Positions 30,776 to 38,943 of a DNA stretch of 64,000 nucleotides are shown here, piece after piece. A program made the position numbers and the translations under genes. Within the stretch, counting starts at the first letter, position 1. Each line of letters starts with the position of its first letter. The DNA lies in NCBI RefSeq assembly GCF_003323735.1, contig NZ_QOIM01000026.1, positions 181,592 to 245,591 on the forward strand. Reading direction: 5' to 3'. The stretch comes from Streptomyces reniochalinae (GTDB lineage: Bacteria; Actinomycetota; Actinomycetes; Streptomycetales; Streptomycetaceae). The notes beneath the pieces were generated by a model. That model searched no databases, was not told the DNA's origin, and worked only from the letters and a program-made list of their open reading frames with translations.

Positions 30776-31626
30776 GCCGCCTCCTGCCGTGTGCGGGGCT
30801 GTCCGGGGACGCGGTAGCCGGCGAGCTGGGCGCGGACGTAGGCCTCGGTGACGCCGACCCGTGTGGCGATCTCCCGGTGGGGGATGCCGAACCGGCCGAG
30901 GTGCGCGATGTCGGCGGCGCGGGCGGCGGCGAGCTGGCTGGCCGTGAACTGGTCGGCGCCGGTCTCGCGGTCGGGCTGGGCGGCGGGGTCGTCGATGTTG
31001 TCGTCCCAGGCGAGGGGCCCGCACCAGCCGCGGGTGGCGGCCTTGCGGCGCGCTGCAGTTATCTGGTTGCCCGGTACGCCGTCGGTGGCGGGGTCCAGTC
31101 GGCATAGTTGCCGGTAGGTGGTTTCCACGCGCTGAGCTGTGCGGCGGGTGACGTGCTTGGCGCGGGCGAGTTCGGCGACGGGGCGCTGGTGGATCCCCGC
31201 ATGGCGGGCGATGTGGCTGAATGGCCAGCCGATGGCGACGAGGGCCTGGAGGCGGCGTCGGGTTCCGGTGGCGTCGATGGTGCGGTGCTCGGAGGGCCGC
31301 ATGTCGCTGGCCTTGGTGTCGAGCACGCGGTGGGCGGTGTCTGTGCGGAGGGTTTTGCTGGGGCCGTAGAGGATGCGTTGGAGAGTCGCGGTGTCGGTGT
31401 TGGCGGCTGCGGCGATGCTGGTGATGGTGTAGCCGGCGGCGACCAGGTTGGAGACGTGCTCGCGGGCGGCCTGGATGTTGGTGAGGGGCTGCCAGGTGCC
31501 GTAGCCGCGGAGTCGGTAGCGGGTGCGTTCGTAGTCGCGGTAGTTGCTGTGGCAGGGCTCGCAGTCGCACCCGTAGTGCTTGTGCCGGGACAGGGTGCCG
31601 TGCGGCGGGAGGGTCTTGATGGTCAC
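30772..31626 (-). CDS. Multi-HTH DNA-binding protein, unknown function
   Basis: A 284-aa protein from a GTG at 31626. It has a Cys/His-rich start (LSRHKHYGCDCEPCHSNYRD) and several helix-turn-helix-like segments (AAGYTITSIAAAANTDTATL, AIGWPFSHIARHAGIHQRPV, GIPHREIATRVGVTEAYVRA). This type recurs in Streptomyces phage early regions and probably binds DNA at several points. Role unknown; placed between WhiB and the methyltransferase. Confidence 0.7.
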   Translation of the reverse strand: MTIKTLPPHGTLSRHKHYGCDCEPCHSNYRDYERTRYRLRGYGTWQPLTNIQAAREHVSNLVAAGYTITSIAAAANTDTATLQRILYGPSKTLRTDTAHRVLDTKASDMRPSEHRTIDATGTRRRLQALVAIGWPFSHIARHAGIHQRPVAELARAKHVTRRTAQRVETTYRQLCRLDPATDGVPGNQITAARRKAATRGWCGPLAWDDNIDDPAAQPDRETGADQFTASQLAAARAADIAHLGRFGIPHREIATRVGVTEAYVRAQLAGYRVPGQPRTRQEAA

Positions 31627-31730
31627 GGCCGGGTCTCCTTCCTGGCGTGTCGGATGGCGGTGGCGAGTGCGAGGCCGGTGGGGATAGAAGTGGCGGTCCA
31701 GGCGGCGAGGAGAGTGAGGACGGTCGTCAT
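31623..31730 (-). CDS. Very small membrane protein
   Basis: A 35-aa frame with one membrane segment (VLTLLAAWTATSIPTGLALA) and a basic tail (IRHARKETRP). It is locked to both neighbours by 4-bp overlaps (ATGA with the methyltransferase, GTGA with the HTH gene). Short, but the coupling supports translation. Confidence 0.5.
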   Translation of the reverse strand: MTTVLTLLAAWTATSIPTGLALATAIRHARKETRP

Positions 31731-32545
31731 GCCGAGACCTCCGCAAACAGGTCGTACTGGCCGGCCAGGGCCCGGTTGGACCACACAACCTCGGTGCGGT
31801 CCTTCGCGGTCTTCGCGTTGCCGGTCATGGTCTGCTGCGTGTACCGGTGCCACCCGGCGTACAACTCGTCGTAGAGCGGGCTGTCGTAGCCGGACAGCAC
31901 CACTGCGGCTCGACAGTTGTGCAGTGCAGCCGCCAGCTCCCGGTGGTCGGTCTCGTTGCGCATCTCGTATCGGTAGTTGCTGAACGGCCGGGTAGTGCCG
32001 AGGTAGGGCGGGTCGACGTACAGCAGGACGTCCTTCGCGGTGCCGTACTTGCCGACGATGTCCAGCGCAGGCAGGCACTCCAGGGACACGGCGGACAGGC
32101 GCTCCGCAGCTGCGGCGAGCCGGTCGACGTAGGCAGCCATGTAGCCCGGCATGCCGATCGTGGATCCGGCGGGGTCGATGTAGTGGCGCCACCCGGTCTG
32201 CCGCAGAGTGCCGGACCTTCCCTGGGCGAGCCGGGACCAGGTCCGCCGAGCAGCCTCCACTTCGTCGGAGACGGGCTCGTGGCTGACTGCGAGCTCGGTG
32301 CGGGAGTGCGGCGTCAGCGCGCATGCCCGCACCAGTTCGGTGGGCCGGTCCCGCAAGACCCGCCACATCCTCATCAACTCGCCGTCGAGGTCGTTGACGG
32401 TCTCCATCGCGGCCGGAGGCTTCGCCAGCAGGACGGACAAACCCCCGCAGAACGGTTCGACGTAGTGCTGGTGCTTGGGCAGCAGCGACACGATCCATTT
32501 CGCGATACGGGCCTTGCCGCCGAAGTACGGCGTCGGCGGCTTCAT
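31727..32545 (-). CDS. DNA adenine N6-methyltransferase (Dam/D12 class)
   Basis: A 272-aa protein with motif I near the N-terminus, TPYFGGKARIAKWI, then YVEPFCGGLSVLLAK and the catalytic DPPY in LLYVDPPYLGTTRP near residue 178. The order (FxG motif before DPPY) is that of D12/Dam-type alpha methylases. It methylates adenine in DNA. No partner restriction enzyme is next to it, so it probably protects phage DNA or marks the origin. Confidence 0.9.
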   Translation of the reverse strand: MKPPTPYFGGKARIAKWIVSLLPKHQHYVEPFCGGLSVLLAKPPAAMETVNDLDGELMRMWRVLRDRPTELVRACALTPHSRTELAVSHEPVSDEVEAARRTWSRLAQGRSGTLRQTGWRHYIDPAGSTIGMPGYMAAYVDRLAAAAERLSAVSLECLPALDIVGKYGTAKDVLLYVDPPYLGTTRPFSNYRYEMRNETDHRELAAALHNCRAAVVLSGYDSPLYDELYAGWHRYTQQTMTGNAKTAKDRTEVVWSNRALAGQYDLFAEVSA

Positions 32546-32916
32546 GCGGCGGCCCTCCCCTGCTGTCGGGGCCGACGGAGGCCAGCTATCTGGCGGCCTT
32601 TGGTGGAGAGTTGCCAGACAGCGATGGGGTGTCCGTGGGTGGTGGGCTGGGTGGAGGGCACGTAGCGCCCGGTGTGCTGGATGAGGCCGCTGGCGCGCAA
32701 CGCGTTGAAGGCGGCGCCGAGGTGCCCGTGGGCGAGTTCGGGCAGGAGGTCGCGCATGTCGTTGGCGGAGAACTCGTGCTGTTGGAGGCCGAGCATCCAG
32801 ACGGCCTGTTCGACGAGGAACCGGTCCCAGTCGCTGGTGCGGGCGGCGATGGCGGCGAGGGTGGCGTCGCGGTCCGTGGCGGCCAGACGCTCAGCCGGAG
32901 AGAGGCGGCGGGTCAT
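32542..32916 (-). CDS. Winged-helix-like hypothetical protein
   Basis: A 124-aa protein: a charged N-terminus (RLSPAERLAATDRDATLAAI) and a winged-helix-like second half (EFSANDMRDLLPELAHGHLG, FNALRASGLIQHTGRYVPST, then HGHPIAVWQLSTKGRQIAGL). It may be a small DNA-binding protein of the recombination/replication operon. Coupled by ATGA overlaps. Confidence 0.65.
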   Translation of the reverse strand: MTRRLSPAERLAATDRDATLAAIAARTSDWDRFLVEQAVWMLGLQQHEFSANDMRDLLPELAHGHLGAAFNALRASGLIQHTGRYVPSTQPTTHGHPIAVWQLSTKGRQIAGLRRPRQQGRAAA

Positions 32917-33320
32917 CGGGCCGTCCTCTCGTAGCCGAGGGCTGCGATGTGGACTCCGGGCACGGCGGGTTCGATGGCGTGGCGGCGACCGTCGGCGGTG
33001 GTGACGATGAACGTGAGCGTGGCGTCCGCTTCGCGTCCTTCGGAGTAGCAGCGGGAGACTTCGGTGACCTCGGCTTCGAGGGTCACCCGCACACGGCGCC
33101 CTCGACGGGCGAGGGATCGAAGCCGTGCGTCCTCGTCCGTGACCGGCCGCAGCCGGCTCGGGACGGCGGTCATCTGTGTGATGTGGGTGGGCCGCAGCGT
33201 GTAGATCGGACGAGGGCACTTGCAGGCGGGGGTGAACAGTTCGGGCTCGACCTTGTATGCGGCTCGGCAGCGCCCGCAGTACCAGGCATTGCAGGTGGCC
33301 TCGGTCGTGGGAGTGGTCAT
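32913..33320 (-). CDS. Hypothetical protein with zinc-ribbon start
   Basis: A 135-aa protein beginning with CNAWYCGRCRAAYKV and TPACKCPRP, a likely zinc ribbon, followed by a beta-rich part (RVRVTLEAEVTEVSRCYSEG, DATLTFIVTTADGRRHAIEP). No family is recognised. Next to recT, from which it is separated by 57 bp. Confidence 0.65.
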   Translation of the reverse strand: MTTPTTEATCNAWYCGRCRAAYKVEPELFTPACKCPRPIYTLRPTHITQMTAVPSRLRPVTDEDARLRSLARRGRRVRVTLEAEVTEVSRCYSEGREADATLTFIVTTADGRRHAIEPAVPGVHIAALGYERTAR

Positions 33321-33377
33321 TCGTGGTTTCCTTTCGGTGGGGCCGCCCCTGTTTCGGGCAGGGGCGGCCCGAGGCGG

Positions 33378-34169
33378 TTACTGGGTGGGGGTGTCGTCGA
33401 CGAGTTCGCCGTCGATGACTTCGCCGGTGTCGGGGTCGACCTGCTCGGGTGCGGGCGGTGCCGGGGTGGTGGGCGGCGTGGGCTCGTTGGCGACTTCGCG
33501 GGCGGCGCGGAGCTGTTCGCGGCGCCACTCGTTGGAGGTGGGCACCCAGGGTTCGAGGCGCTTGGCGACGGTCTTGAGGACCATCTGCTCTTCCCACTTC
33601 ATCCATGGGGAGGTCGCCCTGTCGGAGCCCTTGGACTCCTTCTTGACCTTGTCGATGTAGGCGCGGTTGATGACGGCGACGCGGCTGGTGGAGCCGTCCT
33701 TGAAGATGGCGTAGGCGTAGGCGCCGACGATGGGCCCGCGGTCGCCGAACCAGTCGACTCGGTGGCGGGGCTTGTCCATGTCGGGCTGGTAGTCGAAGTC
33801 GTCGCCCTGGCAGACGACCTCGGCCTTGACAGAGGCGATGGCGCCGGCGCGGTACATGCGCTCGACGACGCCGCGGTAGCCCTCGATGCCTTGGACTTCG
33901 CCGCCGAACGGTACGAGGTAGAAGGATTCGGTTCCGGGTTCGTGGCCGAGGCGGGCGCAGTCGAGGAGGGCGGTCATCAGCGAGCCGGGGTTGCGTTCGG
34001 CGGCCTGGGCGAGGTTCTTGTCGCGGCGGAGGACGCCTTGGGCGAGGCGCACCCAGGTATCGGGCTTCACGTGGTCCGGGAGGACGGTGGAGAAGTCGGC
34101 CTTGTACTGCTGGACCATGGCGCCCGGCGAGTTGTCGCGCTTGGCAACGGCGTTGGAGATCTGGCTCAT
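33378..34169 (-). CDS. RecT-family single-strand annealing protein
   Basis: A 263-aa protein from the ATG at 34169. The RecT core shows as DTWVRLAQGVLRRDKNLAQA, SLMTALLDCARLGHEPGTES, FYLVPFGGEVQGIEGYRGVV and MKWEEQMVLKTVAKRLEPWV. The C-terminal tail is acidic and Pro-rich. RecT anneals single strands made by the partner exonuclease, here the YqaJ-type nuclease encoded just upstream with an ATGA overlap. Together they give Red/RecET-type recombination. Confidence 0.92.
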   Translation of the reverse strand: MSQISNAVAKRDNSPGAMVQQYKADFSTVLPDHVKPDTWVRLAQGVLRRDKNLAQAAERNPGSLMTALLDCARLGHEPGTESFYLVPFGGEVQGIEGYRGVVERMYRAGAIASVKAEVVCQGDDFDYQPDMDKPRHRVDWFGDRGPIVGAYAYAIFKDGSTSRVAVINRAYIDKVKKESKGSDRATSPWMKWEEQMVLKTVAKRLEPWVPTSNEWRREQLRAAREVANEPTPPTTPAPPAPEQVDPDTGEVIDGELVDDTPTQ

Positions 34170-35056
34170 GCTGCATCCTTCTGCTGGTAGGGGGTGAGGG
34201 AGTGGGTGCGGCCGGCGCGGACGGTGCGGTAGGCGATGCGGGTTCCGTCGGGTGTGATGGCGCGGTAGCCGCCGCCGATGAGGTCGAGGACCTGTGCGGC
34301 GGCCTGCCGCTTGGCGGCGTCGGCGGTCTTGGCGTCGCGGACGGCGGCGAGGTAGCGGTCGGCGAGGTCGGTGGGGATCTCGACATCTAGGTCGTCGCGG
34401 CCCTCGGGCTGGGCTTTGACCGTCTGGTAGGTGGCGGTGGAGTCGTCGATCGCGGGGCGGACACCGCGGCGCACGTCGTCGAGGAACTGTTCGGCCGCCT
34501 CGCGCATGACCTTCGCGTCGGTCTCGTCGAACCAGACGGTGTACTCGCGGTAGTCGGAGCCGCCGATCAGCACGGCGAAGTCGGTGCGCTCGTAGCCGAG
34601 GACGTCCATCTGCTGGATGACCTGGCAGCGGTAGTAGACGGGCACCTCGCCCGTGCCGTGCGCGCCCCAGCCGTCCGCTGTGGCGGTCGTCTTGACCTCG
34701 ACGAGCCGGTCGTCGGCGATGCGGTCGGGGGTGGCGCGCTGCCACTCCCGCTCGGCGTGCCGCCACGTGCCGGTCTCGGCGAGGGTCAGCTCGGGGTGCT
34801 CGTCGGCGTACTTGGCGGCGACGGCGGCTTCCAGGCGGATGCCCCACTCCATGGCCGGGTTCGTCTCGAACGGGGCCGTGGGCATGCCGGACTTCTTGTG
34901 CCAGAGGGAGAACCTGCTCTGCCACGGTGAGAGGCCGAGGACCGCGGCGATCTCGGTGGCGGTCACGGTGAGCCCTGCGCGGGCCTGCTCCCACTCCGGT
35001 GTGCCGGGCGTGTACGTGCCGAGGAGGATCCCGGCCGGCGCGGTCGCGGTGCCCAT
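34166..35056 (-). CDS. YqaJ-family exonuclease (RecE-like)
   Basis: A 296-aa protein with the PD-(D/E)XK viral recombinase core: GLTVTATEIAAVLGLSPWQS near 29-48, MEWGIRLEAAVAAKYADEHP near 69-88, TPDRIADDRLVEVKTTATAD with the catalytic D...ExK and YYRCQVIQQMDVLGYERTDF. It digests one strand of double-stranded DNA to feed RecT. Its start shares a TGATG junction with the preceding small gene. Confidence 0.9.
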   Translation of the reverse strand: MGTATAPAGILLGTYTPGTPEWEQARAGLTVTATEIAAVLGLSPWQSRFSLWHKKSGMPTAPFETNPAMEWGIRLEAAVAAKYADEHPELTLAETGTWRHAEREWQRATPDRIADDRLVEVKTTATADGWGAHGTGEVPVYYRCQVIQQMDVLGYERTDFAVLIGGSDYREYTVWFDETDAKVMREAAEQFLDDVRRGVRPAIDDSTATYQTVKAQPEGRDDLDVEIPTDLADRYLAAVRDAKTADAAKRQAAAQVLDLIGGGYRAITPDGTRIAYRTVRAGRTHSLTPYQQKDAA

Positions 35057-35295
35057 CAGAACGGCACCTCCAGCGTTTCGCGGCGCTTGCGGGGTGCGAG
35101 GGGGATGCGGAGGCCGTGGTCGGGGTTCCAGCAGTCGCACAGTTCGTAGGTGGGCTCGGGGACTGGGCCGGCTGTGACCGCTTCGTAGCCGCCGTCGCCG
35201 CGGCACTGGCGGCAGTTCGGGTGGGGTCCGCGGTGGATGCGGAGTACGCGGGCGTACAGGTCGACGGTCCAGCGGCCGAGGGTGATCGAGCGCAT
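35056..35295 (-). CDS. Hypothetical protein with Cys-rich centre
   Basis: A 79-aa protein from the ATG at 35295 (AAGGAGACGAC ribosome site). HRGPHPNCRQCRGDGGYEAV and YELCDCWNPDHG give two Cys pairs, a J-domain-like zinc knuckle. Coupled to the exonuclease by TGATG. Function unknown. Confidence 0.65.
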   Translation of the reverse strand: MRSITLGRWTVDLYARVLRIHRGPHPNCRQCRGDGGYEAVTAGPVPEPTYELCDCWNPDHGLRIPLAPRKRRETLEVPF

Positions 35296-35406
35296 GTCGT
35301 CTCCTTTCTGGGTGTGCTGGGTGGGGGCCACCGCGGTGCGGTGTCCCTGCGGGGTGGTTGGTGGCCCGCGCCGACAGCCCTTGGTCATCCGCCGGCGCGG
35401 GACGAA

Positions 35407-35679
35407 TCAGGCGGCGGCTGCGTGCTCGCAGTTGCCGGTGAAGCAGGGCCGGACTGTGGTCTGCCACTGCTCCTTGGTGACCAGCTCGTGCCGGTATCCC
35501 TGGCGGAGTTCGCGTTCCCGGTCGCGCTGGCGGCTGGTGAACTCCTTGTGGGCCTGCTCCGGGCTTGCGGCGTGCTCCCCCATCAGCGAACCGACTGCGC
35601 AGCCGCTCGGGGCGTAGCGGACCCAGAAGACGCGGTTCAGCGGGTGCGTCTGTCCTTCGATCTCGACGAGGAGCTTCAT
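35407..35679 (-). CDS. Hypothetical protein
   Basis: A 90-aa protein beginning MKLLVEIEGQTHPLNRVFWV with a charged middle (REFTSRQRDRERELRQG-like) and a lone CFTGNCEHAAAA end. No family is recognised. Its start overlaps the upstream stop by 4 bp; a 111-bp gap follows. Confidence 0.6.
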   Translation of the reverse strand: MKLLVEIEGQTHPLNRVFWVRYAPSGCAVGSLMGEHAASPEQAHKEFTSRQRDRERELRQGYRHELVTKEQWQTTVRPCFTGNCEHAAAA

Positions 35680-35897
35680 GCGTCCCCCTTGGGAAGTTCA
35701 AGGTTCACGGTCATGGGCAGCGCCCGACGGGGTCGGCTGCCGCCGTGGAGTCGCGTGTGCTGGTGCGCCTTCTGTTCGCGGACGACGGCTTCGCGGGCTC
35801 CGTTGTGGATGCCGGTCCAGGTCCAGTGGGTGCCGAACACGTCCGCGTGCGGTATGCCCAGGTCGAACACGGTGCCGTCGTGGAGGTAGGTGGTCAT
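35676..35897 (-). CDS. Hypothetical protein
   Basis: A 73-aa protein (TYLHDGTVFDLGIPHADVFG, then HWTWTGIHNGAREAVV) with ATGA overlaps at both ends. The HWTWTG...GA pattern recurs in small actinophage proteins. Function unknown. Confidence 0.6.
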   Translation of the reverse strand: MTTYLHDGTVFDLGIPHADVFGTHWTWTGIHNGAREAVVREQKAHQHTRLHGGSRPRRALPMTVNLELPKGDA

Positions 35898-36268
35898 GGC
35901 TGGTCACCCGCCTCGGCGTCGTCGGTCATGCGGCGAATGAAAATGCCCGGCCCGGTGTCGACACCATCGGCGTGGCGCTCGATCAGCTCGTGCTGCTGGT
36001 CGTAGCCGTCCCACGGCCGGTCGGGCACCCACTCCAGGCGGCCGGTCACCTCGGCCTGCGACTGCATCCATGCTTCGCCCGCGCCCTTCGCGGCGGCCTC
36101 GCTGTTGGTGTAGCCGATCAGGTAGTCGGAGACGTTGCCGGGCTCGTACATCACCTCCCACGGAGGGATGACCTCCCGGGCCACCTCGGCGCGGTAGGCG
36201 TCGAGGAGGGTACTGACAGCCACCCCGCTCCTGTCCCACAGGTTCTCGATCGATTCGCGGGCGCTCAT
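35894..36268 (-). CDS. Hypothetical protein
   Basis: A 124-aa acidic protein (SARESIENLWDRSGVAVSTL, then YRAEVAREVIPPWEVMYEPG and VTGRLEWVPDRPWDGYDQQH). It appears to be a mixed helix/strand fold. No family is recognised. Coupled by ATGA overlaps. Confidence 0.6.
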   Translation of the reverse strand: MSARESIENLWDRSGVAVSTLLDAYRAEVAREVIPPWEVMYEPGNVSDYLIGYTNSEAAAKGAGEAWMQSQAEVTGRLEWVPDRPWDGYDQQHELIERHADGVDTGPGIFIRRMTDDAEAGDQP

Positions 36269-36606
36269 CGCGGCTCACCCCCGTCCATGGCGTCGTCCCA
36301 CTCCGGCCAGTCGGTGGCCAGGTCAGGCCGTCGCCGGGCCCACGTCTCAGCCGCCTCCTGGTAGCCCTTGCGTAGCCAGTCGCTGTCCGGATGTTCGGCG
36401 GCTTCTTCGAGCCACCGGGTTCGCGACGAGTGGTAGGCGCGCTCGGAGACGTCGTAGCCGGATGCCGGGTCGATGTCGGCCAGTGCCACGCCCCGGGCGA
36501 TGCAGATCGCGGTCCGGGCGTCGGCGATACTGGTGCGCCGGTCGGGTCCTGCCGGTGTGGTGAGCAGCCGGACGCAGGCGTGGCGGACGCCGGTGCGGGC
36601 GGTCAC
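36265..36606 (-). CDS. Hypothetical protein
   Basis: A 113-aa protein with RTSIADARTAICIARGVALA and RTRWLEEAAEHPDSDWLRKG, helical and Trp-rich at the C-terminus (ATDWPEWDDAMDGG). No family is recognised. Part of the overlapping chain of small early genes. Confidence 0.6.
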   Translation of the reverse strand: MTARTGVRHACVRLLTTPAGPDRRTSIADARTAICIARGVALADIDPASGYDVSERAYHSSRTRWLEEAAEHPDSDWLRKGYQEAAETWARRRPDLATDWPEWDDAMDGGEPR

Positions 36607-36917
36607 CGGCCCTCACCCCGCTCGGCGTCGTCGGCCCTCTGCGCCATGCGTTCTGCTGCGTACATCTGTCCGCGCTCGTGCTCCGAGCGTTCGCGGGTGA
36701 TCGGCGTCGCGATCTCGCGCAGCCAGGCGGCTTCGGCGCGCAGCACCTCGGCGCGGGTGGGGCGGGCCGCCAGCTCGGCGCGCAGGCGCTCGACCTCAGC
36801 GACGAGGTCGCCCAACGCCCGGCCGATCACCGCAGCGGCGCGCTCCGGCATCAGCGCCAGCAGATCCAGCGACCGGACCTCGGCGAGCCGCTCGGGGGTC
36901 ATCGGCGTCTCGTTCAT
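36603..36917 (-). CDS. Coiled-coil hypothetical protein, copy A of a duplicated gene
   Basis: A 104-aa protein. The first 57 residues (through LRAELAARPTRAE) are identical to those of the gene at 37302-37724, because a 200-bp DNA block is duplicated. The conserved part forms a coiled coil (GDLVAEVERLRAELAARP). After it the two copies diverge completely; this copy continues with charged helices ending ERMAQRADDAERGEGR. Function unknown. Confidence 0.65.
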   Translation of the reverse strand: MNETPMTPERLAEVRSLDLLALMPERAAAVIGRALGDLVAEVERLRAELAARPTRAEVLRAEAAWLREIATPITRERSEHERGQMYAAERMAQRADDAERGEGR

Positions 36918-37069
36918 GCGGCTCCTCCTGCGGTCCAGGCGAGGTCGCCGCGTGCTGTGGCCCGGTTGGGGGCGTGGTGGGTGCGGTTGTGGGTCCAGGC
37001 GCGGCGGGTGGTCCAGGTGCCGCCGCTGTCGCGGATCGCGGCGAGGAGGGCGGTGCGGCGGCGGTTCAC
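36914..37069 (-). CDS. Very small hypothetical protein
   Basis: A 51-aa Arg-rich frame from a GTG at 37069, coupled on both sides (GTGA, ATGA). Its last nine residues, LAWTAGGAA, equal those of the gene at 37721-38074 because they lie in the 200-bp duplication; the rest (RRRTALLAAIRDSGGTWTTR) is unrelated to it. It may be a mosaic remnant. Confidence 0.5.
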   Translation of the reverse strand: MNRRRTALLAAIRDSGGTWTTRRAWTHNRTHHAPNRATARGDLAWTAGGAA

Positions 37070-37305
37070 TGCGCACCGCCCGTCTCGGCGGTCATGGCGC
37101 TCCAGCAGTGGGTGCAGTGACGGTCACCACACGGCTCGCCTGCCGCGTGAGCGTCGCTGATGCGGTGCAACTCGGCGCGGATCGCTGAGTCCTTGACGAT
37201 CCCGCCAGCGATCCACCAGGCGAGCTTCCACCTGTCGACGCTGACGTTGATCTCCTGCGCGATCAGATGACGGAGACGGTCGTCGGATGGCGGATAGGTG
37301 CTCAC
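37066..37305 (-). CDS. Hypothetical protein
   Basis: A 79-aa protein from a GTG at 37305, with VDRWKLAWWIAGGIVKDSAI and a C-terminal CGDRHCTHCWSAM, a possible zinc site. Coupled by GTGA overlaps to the genes on both sides. Function unknown. Confidence 0.6.
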   Translation of the reverse strand: MSTYPPSDDRLRHLIAQEINVSVDRWKLAWWIAGGIVKDSAIRAELHRISDAHAAGEPCGDRHCTHCWSAMTAETGGAQ

Positions 37306-37724
37306 TGGACTCCACCCCGCTCGGTGTCGTCGCAGGTGCAGTCCGGGGAGGCGGGGACGCGGCACGGTGCCGGGTGGGCGGGGTGCCCGGTCTCGGTGGC
37401 TGCCGTCTCGACGCGGGCCCGGTCGTCGGCTCGCTCGGCGGCGTCGGCCATGCGGCGGGCACGCTGCTCGGCGGAGTAGAGGCCAGCGGCGTGACGATGA
37501 TCGGGTTCGACGCTCTGCATCAGCGCCAGTTCGTCGGCGACCTGTCGGTACGCCTCGGCGCGGGTGGGGCGGGCCGCCAGCTCGGCGCGCAGGCGCTCGA
37601 CCTCAGCGACGAGGTCGCCCAACGCCCGGCCGATCACCGCAGCGGCGCGCTCCGGCATCAGCGCCAGCAGATCCAGCGACCGGACCTCGGCGAGCCGCTC
37701 GGGGGTCATCGGCGTCTCGTTCAT
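37302..37724 (-). CDS. Coiled-coil hypothetical protein, copy B of a duplicated gene
   Basis: A 140-aa protein sharing its first 57 residues with the gene at 36603-36917 at the DNA level without a mismatch. Its own C-terminal part continues YRQVADELALMQSVEPDHRH, a charged helix and a Cys/Pro tail (APCRVPASPDCTCDDTE). The shared module looks like a dimerising coiled coil with an exchangeable tail. Function unknown. Confidence 0.65.
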   Translation of the reverse strand: MNETPMTPERLAEVRSLDLLALMPERAAAVIGRALGDLVAEVERLRAELAARPTRAEAYRQVADELALMQSVEPDHRHAAGLYSAEQRARRMADAAERADDRARVETAATETGHPAHPAPCRVPASPDCTCDDTERGGVQ

Positions 37725-38074
37725 GCGGCTCCTCCTGCGGTCCAGGCGAGGTAGTCGGCGGGGGTGTGGCACGCCTCGGGGTGGGTGATCGCGAGGCCTG
37801 CGAAGAGGAGATCGAATGCGGCGTCCTCGTCGCTGAGAAGGTGCTTCTGCTCGGCGAGTTGGCCGTCGTCCTCGGCGGGTGCGGCCCTGTCGTAGCACTG
37901 GGGGCAAAGTCCGCTGATCCGCCATTCGCGGGCGGCCACCTCGGTGGGCAGGTCGCCGTCGGTGAGGGACCGGCCGCAGCCGATCGGCGGCAGCAGGCAG
38001 CGGGCGCCGTCCACGGCGGCCTGCGGGGTGTCGCCACCGGACAGGTGGGCGAGGAGCGCGGGGATCGTCGTCAC
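37721..38074 (-). CDS. Hypothetical protein
   Basis: A 117-aa protein from a GTG at 38074, with GARCLLPPIGCGRSLTDGDL, ISGLCPQCYDRAAPAEDDGQ (a CxxC site) and a C-terminal HTPADYLAWTAGGAA. No family is recognised. It overlaps neighbours by 4 bp on both sides. Confidence 0.6.
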   Translation of the reverse strand: MTTIPALLAHLSGGDTPQAAVDGARCLLPPIGCGRSLTDGDLPTEVAAREWRISGLCPQCYDRAAPAEDDGQLAEQKHLLSDEDAAFDLLFAGLAITHPEACHTPADYLAWTAGGAA

Positions 38075-38367
38075 GACTGCTCACCCCTCTCGGTGGCGTA
38101 CCGTGCGCGGGTGTCGCGGTCGGCGCGTGTGGCGGACCAGAACGTGTAGAACAGCTCGCCGAGGGCGGCGTCCTTCTCGTGGCCGGGCAGCGCGTCGAAC
38201 GCGATGTGGCCGATCTCCTCGACGTCGAACCCGCCGGGCCGGGTCTCGTGAAGCAGGTCGGCGGCCTCTTCCCACGCCGCCTGAAACGCCGTGAGGACCG
38301 GCAGGTGCGCCGTGATGCGGTCGAACTCGTCCGGCTCGAACGGGGAGAACGGGGAGGGCATCGTCAT
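38071..38367 (-). CDS. Hypothetical protein
   Basis: A 98-aa acidic protein (FSPFEPDEFDRITAHLPVLT, then EKDAALGELFYTFWSATRAD). Two ATGs lie two codons apart; the first gives the ATGA overlap with the upstream gene. No family is recognised. Confidence 0.6.
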   Translation of the reverse strand: MTMPSPFSPFEPDEFDRITAHLPVLTAFQAAWEEAADLLHETRPGGFDVEEIGHIAFDALPGHEKDAALGELFYTFWSATRADRDTRARYATERGEQS

Positions 38368-38852
38368 CGCACACCGCCCGTCCGCAGCGCGTCGATCGCG
38401 GCGATGACGTCGGAGACGGCCCGGTTGTAGGCGCGGTCCTCTTCGGTACGCGTGTCGTCCGTCAGGTACTCGCCGCGGGCCGCCTCGATGGCCTTGGCTA
38501 GGGTTGTGCTGCGCGCCTGCTCCGGGCTCGTCGGGTCCGCATAGACGGAGTGAGGGGTACGGCTGGCAAGGCTCTGGTGAAGCTGGTACCGGGCTCCGAG
38601 CGCTTCCACGCCAGGGTCCGCAACCTCCGTGATGAGCATGTTGAGGCTGTCGAGCGCCCGGTTCGCGGCGATGTTCAACTTCGTGAGCTGCTCGCGGAGC
38701 TTGTCGTTCTCTTCGCTGAGCCGCCCACGCTCGTCGTCGCAGGCATTCCACACTGCGGTGACAACTTCCTCGGGGAGCCTGATGAGTGTGTCCTCGACGG
38801 CACTCTCCAGGGCTTCACGGAACCGATCGGTGTTCTGGGATGATGTGGACAC
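38364..38852 (-). CDS. Hypothetical helical protein
   Basis: A 162-aa protein from a GTG at 38852, with a central coiled coil (RGRLSEENDKLREQLTKLNI) and a charged C-terminus. It heads the long overlapping early operon and has a leader of about 90 bp. No domain is recognised. Confidence 0.6.
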   Translation of the reverse strand: MSTSSQNTDRFREALESAVEDTLIRLPEEVVTAVWNACDDERGRLSEENDKLREQLTKLNIAANRALDSLNMLITEVADPGVEALGARYQLHQSLASRTPHSVYADPTSPEQARSTTLAKAIEAARGEYLTDDTRTEEDRAYNRAVSDVIAAIDALRTGGVR

Positions 38853-38943
38853 GGTCCACTCCTGTTCTTGTAGAGGTTGCGGGGGTGGATCAGGCTCCTG
38901 CTGCCGGTGTGTCAGAGCCCGGCGGTGGGGGCCGCTTTGCCGC

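Larger units (their letters stand above)
36746..37752. repeat. 200-bp perfect direct repeat
   Basis: Bases 36746-36945 and 37553-37752 are identical (offset 807 bp). The block covers the end of one gene (LAWTAGGAA), the ATGA junction and the first 57 codons of the next gene. No mismatch was found, so the copy is recent or maintained by gene conversion. Confidence 0.9.

Noticed and set aside
31727..32545. Restriction-modification system around the adenine methyltransferase
   Set aside because: No endonuclease gene is adjacent; neighbours are a tiny membrane protein and a winged-helix protein, so an orphan methylase is more likely.
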